A stretch of 21,181 nt of DNA from EX4484-217-1 sp964496035 (GTDB lineage: Archaea > Thermoproteota > Thermoprotei_A > EX4484-217-1). Location: contig CAZBXI010000025.1 of NCBI GenBank assembly GCA_964496035.1, positions 1 to 21,181 on the forward strand, given 5' to 3'. Below are positions 16,605-21,181 of the stretch, piece after piece; within the stretch, counting starts at the first letter, position 1; each line of letters begins with the position of its first letter. Under the pieces are notes generated by a model. It was given only the letters and a program-made list of their open reading frames with translations, was not told where the DNA came from and did not search any database. The position numbers and the translations under genes were made by a program.

Positions 16605-16675
16605 AGAACCACCTAGAAATTAGAAACGTTTTGTTTAAAATAAAGTTTTATTATTGTCTAGACTAAAAGTCTGCC
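16605..16675. promoter_or_regulatory. Divergent promoter region with TATA box and small inverted repeat before map
   Basis: On the plus strand, TTTAAAATAAAG at about 16634-16645 is a TATA-like element that would start transcription close to the TTG start of map. Downstream of it, AGACT-AAA-AGTCT at 16661-16673 is an exact inverted repeat that ends three bases before the start codon. It overlaps the palindrome GTCTAGAC at about 16657-16664. Confidence 0.45.
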
Positions 16676-17593
16676 TTGGGTTTGGAAACATTGTTAACCG
16701 ATGAAATTATTGATAAATACTTGAGTGCAGGGAAAATAGCTTCAAGAGTAAGAAAATACGCTATGAAAATAGTGAAGCCTGGAGTAAAGATTTATGACAT
16801 ATGTGAAAACATAGAAAAGAAGATAATTGAAGAAGGAGGGCTACCAGCATTTCCATGTAATATTTCAGTAAATGAAATAGCTGCACACTATACAGCATAC
16901 ATAAACGATCCATCAACAATACCGGATAAGTCCTTGGTTAAAGTAGATATCGGCGTACATATAGACGGATATATTGCTGACACAGCAGTTACCTTAGCTT
17001 TCGATCCAAAGTACGATGAACTAAACATAGCCGTTGAAACGGCGCTGGAAAGAGCTCTAGAGATAATAAGACCCGGAATAAGGGTTTCGAAAATAGGTGA
17101 AATTATAGAATCAACAATAAAAGCTTACGGGTACAAGCCTATTAAAAACCTGAGTGGGCACTCTATTGAACGTTATAACTTACATTCCGGAGTCTCTATA
17201 CCCAATGTAAAAGATCTTTTCGGCTTAAGTAAAATAGAGGCTAATAAAGTATATGCTATTGAACCTTTTGGAACGAGCGGGGTAGGATATGTTGTTGAGA
17301 GTAAAGGGGTTTATATTTATAGTTTAAGGAGGGAAGGGAAAGTTAAAGGTGATTTAGCAAGGAGAATAATCGAGAATGTTAAAAAGAAGTATAATGGGCT
17401 ACCGTTCGCCGAAAGATGGTTAAAAAACATAGTTCTTAGTAGGGATGAGCTTGTTAAGGTACTGAAAAGCCTTGTTAAAAGCAAAATATTAAACCATTAC
17501 CCTGTCTTGGTGGAAGCATCAGCTAATCCTGTATCACAATTTGAGCATACTGTTTTAGTTCTTGAGAAGGAAATAGTTGTAACCACCTTGTAG
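16676..17593 (+). CDS. map: Methionine aminopeptidase, type II
   Basis: Removes the N-terminal methionine from new proteins. The 305-residue protein has the pita-bread fold with all five metal ligands in order: D91 and D102 in VDIGVHIDGYIADTAV, H162 in SGHSIERY, E196 in YAIEPFG and E290 in QFEHTVLV. H71 in AAHYTAY matches the substrate-binding histidine. The helical insertion between H162 and E290 marks the archaeal/eukaryotic type II enzyme. The start is a TTG at 16676. It has no clear ribosome binding site but lies just downstream of a TATA element, so a leaderless or near-leaderless mRNA is likely. A second TTG lies six bases on. It pairs functionally with the RimI-type gene, though they are not adjacent. 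Confidence 0.93.
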   Translation: MGLETLLTDEIIDKYLSAGKIASRVRKYAMKIVKPGVKIYDICENIEKKIIEEGGLPAFPCNISVNEIAAHYTAYINDPSTIPDKSLVKVDIGVHIDGYIADTAVTLAFDPKYDELNIAVETALERALEIIRPGIRVSKIGEIIESTIKAYGYKPIKNLSGHSIERYNLHSGVSIPNVKDLFGLSKIEANKVYAIEPFGTSGVGYVVESKGVYIYSLRREGKVKGDLARRIIENVKKKYNGLPFAERWLKNIVLSRDELVKVLKSLVKSKILNHYPVLVEASANPVSQFEHTVLVLEKEIVVTTL

Positions 17594-17652
17594 TTTCATG
17601 AAAATTTAATTTCCACTATGCGAGAAATGTTATAGGCAGTTAAGTCTAAAGC

Positions 17653-17658
17653 GAGGTG
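17653..17658 (+). promoter_or_regulatory. Strong ribosome binding site upstream of the DUF1512-like gene
   Basis: GAGGTG lies 50 bases before the first standard start (TTG, 17709) but eight bases before an in-frame ACG at 17667. The frame is open from about 17610 with no ATG, GTG or TTG before 17709. This placement suggests a non-AUG start at 17667. Confidence 0.5.
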
Positions 17659-17708
17659 CTGCTGAAACGATATTCCCCGTATCAGGGCAGGATACTAGCT
17701 GGATAGCG

Positions 17709-18788
17709 TTGATAAATACCTTAATATTCTTGATATTCATGTTACTTATCTTTACAGGTTTAAATCAGAGAATACAGATGATGCTGTGGATTAGAAACAT
17801 TAAGATACACTTAGTAAGAATAGAAAGACTCGCCAAGGATGCTAGGAAGAAAGTATTAGATATGTTAAAGAAGGGAGGAATAAAGGGGAATCCTGAAAAA
17901 TTCCTTAATACCTACCTTCAATTCTTCGTAATAGATCCCGTCAGGGATGAGCCTACGAACCTTATGAGGAGACTTGAACATTTGCTCAATATTAGGCAGA
18001 GAAGATTTAAGCTAGGTTTAAAGCAGGTTCTTCCAAATCTAGGTGAATTTACTAGAGCAAATCTTGAAATAATGATTGAGGCTGCTAGAGCCCTAGATAT
18101 AATATATCGTCTCGTAAGACACTACCTAATGCTTGGAGAGAAAACAAACAACTGGGTTCTCATAATGCAGCTTGAACTTGAAATGCCTCAAATAGTTAAA
18201 TTAGCAGAAACATACCATAAAGCGCTGGACGCATTTAAAGACGGGAAACCGATAGGCGATGGTATAGGCCCATTAGTTGCTGCAACGCTAATGAATTCTG
18301 GAGGCAGTGCTGTAAAGAGGGAAGTTGTTGAAGATACTATTGTAGGTGTTGTTGAAAGGAAAAATAGGAAACTTTACGTGGTTAAAGCTAAGGGACCGGG
18401 AGGAACAGTAGGTAAACCAGGTGAAGCGGTTAAGAAGGTTGTTGAAGAGCTTAAGGGCAAGGTTTCAAGGATAATAATGATAGATGCAGCGTTGAAACTA
18501 GAGGGTGAAAAAACAGGTGAAGTTATTGAGGGAGTTGGTGCTGCTATAGGCGATCCGGGTCCCGAAAAGTTTAAGATAGAAAGCGTAGCTATGGAACACA
18601 ATATTCCATTAGACTCAATAATCATTAAAGAATCTCTTGAAGAAGCAATAACACCTATGAGAAAGGAGATTAGTGATGCTGTAGAGAAGGTAATAGAGAA
18701 AGTAGATAAGGCTTTAGAGGAAAGAACAAAGGAAGGAGACGTAGTAATTGTCGTAGGTGTTGGAAACACTATAGGAATAGCTCAGTAA
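17709..18788 (+). CDS. DUF1512-like archaeal membrane-anchored protein, function unknown
   Basis: A 359-residue protein with one N-terminal membrane segment (residues 2-17, hydrophobic) followed by a cytoplasmic domain. Phrases such as DPVRDEPTNLMRRLEHLL, GDGIGPLVAATLMNSGG and AKGPGGTVGKPGEAVKKV look conserved and recall the archaeal DUF1512 family (about 370 residues, unknown role), from memory and not searched. The glycine-rich pieces could bind a phosphate or nucleotide, but I see no classical motif. The TTG start at 17709 lacks a good ribosome binding site. Extending to the ACG at 17667 would add 14 residues (xIFPVSGQDTSWIA), give 373 residues and use the GAGGTG at 17653. It lies 115 bases after map and is followed closely by the zinc ribbon gene, so an operon is likely. 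Confidence 0.72.
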   Translation: MINTLIFLIFMLLIFTGLNQRIQMMLWIRNIKIHLVRIERLAKDARKKVLDMLKKGGIKGNPEKFLNTYLQFFVIDPVRDEPTNLMRRLEHLLNIRQRRFKLGLKQVLPNLGEFTRANLEIMIEAARALDIIYRLVRHYLMLGEKTNNWVLIMQLELEMPQIVKLAETYHKALDAFKDGKPIGDGIGPLVAATLMNSGGSAVKREVVEDTIVGVVERKNRKLYVVKAKGPGGTVGKPGEAVKKVVEELKGKVSRIIMIDAALKLEGEKTGEVIEGVGAAIGDPGPEKFKIESVAMEHNIPLDSIIIKESLEEAITPMRKEISDAVEKVIEKVDKALEERTKEGDVVIVVGVGNTIGIAQ

Positions 18789-18803
18789 AAAGGTGGTTTG
18801 CCC

Positions 18804-19073
18804 ATGCAATTTTCAGAGTTCTACACGCTCCTTCTCCTCATGCTTCTCCTATTCCTAATAACGTCTCTTATAAGAACAATAATTGAAAGAAAGAAAGTAA
18901 AGAAGGAACAATACAAAACAAGAACACTAATAAAATGCGCTAAATGTGGATATACTGAAGAAAGAGACTTCCAAATAGGAGACTACGTATTAAAGCCTGA
19001 AAAAGAATGCCCAAAGTGTAAATCAATAACACGAATCCACAGAATATACGATGTTAAAGTTCCAAAGAAATAA
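18804..19073 (+). CDS. Small membrane-anchored zinc ribbon protein, function unknown
   Basis: An 89-residue protein with one N-terminal membrane segment (about 7-27) followed by a basic linker. A four-cysteine zinc ribbon follows: C45 and C48 in CAKCGY, C69 and C72 in CPKCKS. Start choice: an upstream in-frame TTG at 18798 is too close to AGGTGG (18791-18796), while ATG 18804 has seven bases of spacing, so the ATG is used. The gene begins 15 bases after the DUF1512-like stop. Both proteins have a single N-terminal anchor and a cytoplasmic domain, so they may form a complex. No specific function can be assigned. Confidence 0.78.
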   Translation: MQFSEFYTLLLLMLLLFLITSLIRTIIERKKVKKEQYKTRTLIKCAKCGYTEERDFQIGDYVLKPEKECPKCKSITRIHRIYDVKVPKK

Positions 19074-19085
19074 CCTCCCTAAACC

Positions 19086-19092
19086 TTAAATA
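19086..19092 (+). promoter_or_regulatory. TATA box of 5S rRNA
   Basis: TTAAATA lies 23-29 bases upstream of the first base of 5S rRNA. The same heptamer sits before the SRP RNA gene. Confidence 0.7.
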
Positions 19093-19114
19093 CGCAGAAA
19101 ACAGAACACTAAAA

Positions 19115-19243
19115 TGCGGCCCGCCGGCCATAGGAGGCAGGCAACGCCCGGACTCATATCGAACCCGGAAGCTAAGCTGCCTCCGCGGCTACCCCCGTGA
19201 GGTCCGAAAGGCCTCGCAGGGGTGCCGTGCTGGCAGGGCCGCA
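19115..19243 (+). rRNA. rrf: 5S ribosomal RNA
   Basis: The ends TGCGGCCC and GGGCCGCA pair to form helix I. Inside are the conserved archaeal 5S phrases CAACGCCCGGACTCAT, CGAACCCGGAAGCTAAG and, later, the loop E/helix IV region around GTGAGGTCCGAAAGGCC. Length (about 129 bases) is slightly more than usual (about 120-125), possibly from one or two extra terminal pairs. It stands alone, with no 16S or 23S in the window, as usual in crenarchaea. A T-rich run at about 19254-19275 (TTGTTTTTAATTCTTTATTTT) probably ends transcription. Confidence 0.95.
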
Positions 19244-19253
19244 TAATTCCATT

Positions 19254-19275
19254 ATTGTTTTTAATTCTTTATTTT
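19254..19275 (+). terminator. T-rich terminator after 5S rRNA
   Basis: Two T-runs separated by AATTC follow the 5S rRNA by about 10 bases, suiting archaeal hairpin-independent termination. Confidence 0.55.
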
Positions 19276-19336
19276 CTAGGCCGATGACAGATTGATATGA
19301 ATTCTTATAGAGTAATGAACATCATTTTACATTGCT

Positions 19337-20206
19337 TTATTTTAGTAGCTTTTCAATGTTCTCTAATGCTTTATCCGAAGGTTTAGAGCATGGATGAATT
19401 CTCATGTAATTCTGGGGCTTTAATAGTTCAACTATACTCCTTGTTACTGCAGTGTATGCTATTTTATTTCCTAGTGTTTCCTCTAGTATTTTTAATGCTT
19501 CCAAGTATTTTCGCCCGTCGTATATCAGTGCTTTTCCCGGTGCTACCACCAATACCTTATCAGCATTTTTCACTGAGAGAGGTGTTGGGGTTGCTGCATT
19601 ATTAAATGACTCAACAATTACTACTTCATACTTCCTAGTGAGCTTCTCTAACTGTATGTCTGCACATGTAATCGGTTCTGGACTATTGGTTAGCTTAACC
19701 ATTTGCTCGTATGTAACAGGTTTTGGTTGAGGTTTTAGTTTCCTAGCTAACTTAATGAGTTTAGGTTGTAGTGTTGAAACAGCTTTTCTTACATGCTCTA
19801 CATTTACATAATGTTTTGTTATGGTTCTGTTTGTTTTAAAACATGAAATCCTCATAATACATGCCTGGCTTAAGAAGCTCTCTAACATTGAAAAATAAGA
19901 TCTTATGTTGGAAGGCAAAATGCTAAAATCCATGGGAACTGTTAGTATGTCTATGGGGTTTATTTCTTCGATAGCAACTTCGCCTCCCATGTCTTTCCAG
20001 TAAAGGTATGCATCATGTCCTACAAGAACTCCTAATTCAGTACTTTTCTCAACAGTTTCAAGCTGAAACCACGCATTATGGGCTGCAATAGGTTTGTAAG
20101 CAATAGCACTATAGCCTACACCTCTAAAGTATTTGAGAAGAGACCTACCAACGAAAGTCTTACCCGAATCGTATGGAAGCAATCCCGTAACCAAAATTAC
20201 AACCAA
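19337..20206 (-). CDS. P-loop ATPase/GTPase of dethiobiotin-synthetase-like fold, function unknown
   Basis: A predicted nucleotide-binding protein with an N-terminal P-loop, VILVTGLLPYDSGKT (SGKT at residues 14-17 from the start chosen here). The middle part has weak similarity to BioD/CobQ-type enzymes (AYKPIAAHNAW). Later phrases YEVVIVESFNNAA and ADKVLVVAPGKALIYDGRKYLEAL look like the Walker B and nucleotide-specificity regions. It probably belongs to an archaeal group called predicted P-loop ATPase/GTPase (COG4028-like, from memory). No biotin genes are nearby, so BioD function is unlikely. The TTG at 20204-20206 is chosen because it yields the usual short lead into the P-loop and lies about 30 bases from a TATA-like GTATTATAG. 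A GTG at 20248 would add 14 atypical residues overlapping that element. Confidence 0.72.
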   Translation of the reverse strand: MVVILVTGLLPYDSGKTFVGRSLLKYFRGVGYSAIAYKPIAAHNAWFQLETVEKSTELGVLVGHDAYLYWKDMGGEVAIEEINPIDILTVPMDFSILPSNIRSYFSMLESFLSQACIMRISCFKTNRTITKHYVNVEHVRKAVSTLQPKLIKLARKLKPQPKPVTYEQMVKLTNSPEPITCADIQLEKLTRKYEVVIVESFNNAATPTPLSVKNADKVLVVAPGKALIYDGRKYLEALKILEETLGNKIAYTAVTRSIVELLKPQNYMRIHPCSKPSDKALENIEKLLK

Positions 20207-20306
20207 CCCCTTACAAACACCCCCAGCAGCACTCCTATAATACACCACTTAGAGGTTAACCTAAAATCTTATTTACACCCAGAAAAATTTCTTCTTCACG
20301 GAAAAA

Positions 20307-20401
20307 GCCGCCGTAGCTCAGCTCGGTTAGAGCGCCGGACTCATAGGGTGTCTTATTCCGGAGAAATCCGGAGGTCCCGGGTTCGAAGCCCGGCGGCGGC
20401 A
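20307..20401 (+). tRNA. tRNA-Met(CAT), elongator type, with intron 20346-20365
   Basis: The acceptor strands GCCGCCG and CGGCGGC pair. The D arm has AGCTCAGCTCGGTTAGAGC, and the T arm CCGGG-TTCGAAG-CCCGG is perfect. The anticodon stem CCGGA/TCCGG closes loop CTCATAA once a 20-base intron after position 37 is removed, giving anticodon CAT. This is the standard archaeal intron site, cut by the splicing endonuclease at a bulge-helix-bulge. The CCA end is encoded (20402-20404). The intron carries TCCGGAGA, nearly the same as exon TCCGGAGG. An isoleucine-2 tRNA with modified CAT anticodon is possible; elongator Met is favoured because intron-bearing Met genes are common in crenarchaea. Confidence 0.88.
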
Positions 20402-20479
20402 CCAAAGCTCCCACCTAACTCCCTCTTTTACCCAATATAATAAAATTTAAAACCCTAACATGCTAAATTAAGACAATGA

Positions 20480-20552
20480 GCCGCCGTAGCTCAGCTGGTA
20501 GAGCGCCAGCCTTGTAAGCTGGTGGTCGCGGGTTCAAATCCCGCCGGCGGCT
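20480..20552 (+). tRNA. tRNA-Thr(TGT)
   Basis: Acceptor GCCGCCG/CGGCGGC pairs with discriminator T73. The D arm is AGCTCAGCTGGTAGAGC, and anticodon stem CCAGC/GCTGG closes loop CTTGTAA, giving anticodon TGT for codon ACA. The T arm GCGGG-TTCAAAT-CCCGC is perfect. CCA is encoded at 20553-20555. There is no intron. It lies 75 bases after tRNA-Met and four bases before tRNA-Pro (counting from the CCA), so Thr and Pro are probably co-transcribed. Confidence 0.93.
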
Positions 20553-20559
20553 CCATTAG

Positions 20560-20633
20560 GGGGCCGTAGTTTAGCCTGGGAGAATGCGCGGCTTGGGCCC
20601 GCGTGGTCCGGGGTTCAAATCCCCGCGGCCCCA
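20560..20633 (+). tRNA. tRNA-Pro(TGG)
   Basis: Acceptor GGGGCCG/CGGCCCC pairs, discriminator A73. Anticodon stem CGCGG/CCGCG closes loop CTTGGGC, so the anticodon is TGG for codon CCA. The T arm CGGGG-TTCAAAT-CCCCG is perfect. CCA is encoded at 20634-20636. The D stem (GTTT/GAAT) is weak, with two G-U pairs. No intron is seen. It is the last of the three rightward tRNA genes. Confidence 0.92.
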
Positions 20634-20636
20634 CCA

Positions 20637-21027
20637 AATAAACTCACATGAGCTCTAATATTGTTCTAATTGACCCTAATCCGCCAGGCATATCACCATT
20701 TTCAGACTGGCATATCAGACGTGAATACTACTTTGGCATGTTGAATAATTGTCAATGAAATAATTGCTCACAATAATCGTTGAGATGTAATTATCAATGA
20801 TTAATACTAGATTCATAAACGCTATATAGCAAGATTTTCTCCTTATTTACGTCTCTATTCAAACTCTTCAAGTAATGCATTTCGGGTTGCGTTGTCTGTG
20901 AGTAATGGATGTGTTTAAGTTAGTTAAGAATGAGAATAAGCTAGGCACATAGTTTTTATTATATAGCTATAGAGCTAATATATAGTCTTATAGACATAAA
21001 AGTCGTGACACAAAAGCTATGTATAGC
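20637..21027. other. AT-rich gap without a recognisable gene, with short direct repeats
   Basis: No convincing coding frame or structured RNA on either strand in about 390 bases. It contains GGCATATCA twice (20687-20695 and 20709-20717, start-to-start distance 22). It also contains a near-identical 12-mer, AATTGTCAATGA and AATTATCAATGA (20747-20758 and 20789-20800, distance 42). Around 20960-21000 it is rich in TATA-like steps, including the palindrome TATAGCTATA. The last of these, near 20985-21001, can serve the gene that starts at about 21050. Confidence 0.5.
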
Positions 21028-21051
21028 ATGGTTAGTAGGGGGGTAGGTACT

Positions 21052-21181
21052 GTGAAAGGTTCTGGGGTTACGGTTGTTGAGGTACCGCTGCCCAGAGAGG
21101 TGGTAGAGCTAGCTAAGGCTAGGGGGGTAGATCCTAAAGAACTTGCTGAAGCTGCTAAGAAGCTTCTAATCCTTGAGATCG
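21052..21181 (+). CDS. Start of a small protein, antitoxin-like N-terminus, cut by window edge
   Basis: The frame is open from the start codon to the end of the window. The GTG at 21052 is chosen because AGGGGGGT ends seven bases before it. In-frame ATGs at 21019 and 21028 are possible if the mRNA is leaderless from the TATA-like sequence near 20994-21001. The 43 visible residues include VTVVEVPLPREVVELAKARG and KELAEAAKKLLILEI: a beta strand with the PxPxEVV pattern, then helices. This resembles N-termini of small archaeal antitoxins or other DNA-binding partners of PIN-domain toxins, but that is only a pattern impression. Codons are GC-richer than in the neighbouring genes. Confidence 0.55.
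   Translation, partial: MKGSGVTVVEVPLPREVVELAKARGVDPKELAEAAKKLLILEI

Noticed and set aside
18798..18803. TTG at 18798 as start of the zinc ribbon protein
   Set aside because: It begins only one base after AGGTGG, too close for a ribosome site, while ATG 18804 has normal spacing.
19276..19330. Possible C/D box small RNA after 5S rRNA (AATGATGT on the minus strand, CCGATGAC on the plus strand)
   Set aside because: The C boxes are imperfect and no CTGA D box lies at a suitable distance on either strand.
19337..20206. Assignment as dethiobiotin synthetase (bioD)
   Set aside because: Only the P-loop and general fold resemble BioD; no other biotin gene is present and substrate residues could not be confirmed.
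20078..20440. Rightward 120-codon frame across the P-loop gene start and tRNA-Met
   Set aside because: It runs through a clear tRNA gene and antisense to a conserved P-loop coding region, so it is a shadow frame.
20637..21027. CRISPR array or mobile element ends in the AT-rich gap
   Set aside because: The repeats are only 9-12 bases, occur twice each, and have no regular spacers. No terminal inverted repeats, transposase fragment or duplicated tRNA 3' end was seen.

Overview
The window is archaeal and most like a hyperthermophilic member of the Thermoproteota (crenarchaeal lineage). Evidence: an archaeal-type 7S SRP RNA, an archaeal-type 5S rRNA, TATA boxes about 26-31 bases upstream of RNA genes, a tRNA-Met with an intron after position 37, CCA encoded in tRNA genes, and archaeal versions of DNA polymerase B, DnaG primase, Pelota, TyrRS and PheRS. 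Protein genes are AT-rich while RNA genes stand out as GC-rich islands, as in other AT-rich hyperthermophiles. I cannot name the genus.

Layout. Positions 1-55 hold the 5' part of a tRNA-Ser on the minus strand, followed by a CorA-like Mg2+ transporter, the SRP RNA and a membrane-embedded M50 (site-2) protease, all on the minus strand. Divergent from the protease is a translationally coupled pair: a Pol-beta-type nucleotidyltransferase and a radical SAM protein. Pelota (minus) overlaps the radical SAM gene tail to tail and is divergent from a RimI-type acetyltransferase. Next come a B-family DNA polymerase with a C-terminal PCNA-binding motif and, coupled to it, a DHH/DHHA1 phosphoesterase of the archaeal RecJ/Cdc45 family. 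Facing them is a long minus-strand block, in transcription order: UlaG-like metal hydrolase, archaeal phosphopantetheine adenylyltransferase, pheS, pheT, a GC-rich structured RNA, tyrS and dnaG. Rightward from 16676 lie methionine aminopeptidase, a DUF1512-like protein, a membrane-anchored zinc ribbon protein and 5S rRNA. A minus-strand P-loop ATPase follows, then tRNA-Met (with intron), tRNA-Thr and tRNA-Pro, an AT-rich gap of nearly 400 bases, and the start of a small gene cut by the window edge.

Most genes serve information processing: replication (PolB, RecJ/Cdc45-like, DnaG), translation and its quality control (PheRS, TyrRS, Pelota, 5S rRNA, tRNAs), N-terminal protein maturation (MetAP, RimI) and membrane targeting or proteolysis (SRP RNA, M50).

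The observation I would follow up first is the undescribed GC-rich RNA at about 12026-12139. It has its own TATA box and a 16-bp closing stem. It has no visible terminator before tyrS, and it contains an exact copy of the octamer that includes the tyrS ribosome binding site. It looks like a structured leader for tyrS-dnaG or a stand-alone small RNA. Other leads are a probable non-AUG start for the DUF1512-like gene, the coupled nucleotidyltransferase-radical SAM pair, and the coupled polymerase-nuclease pair.
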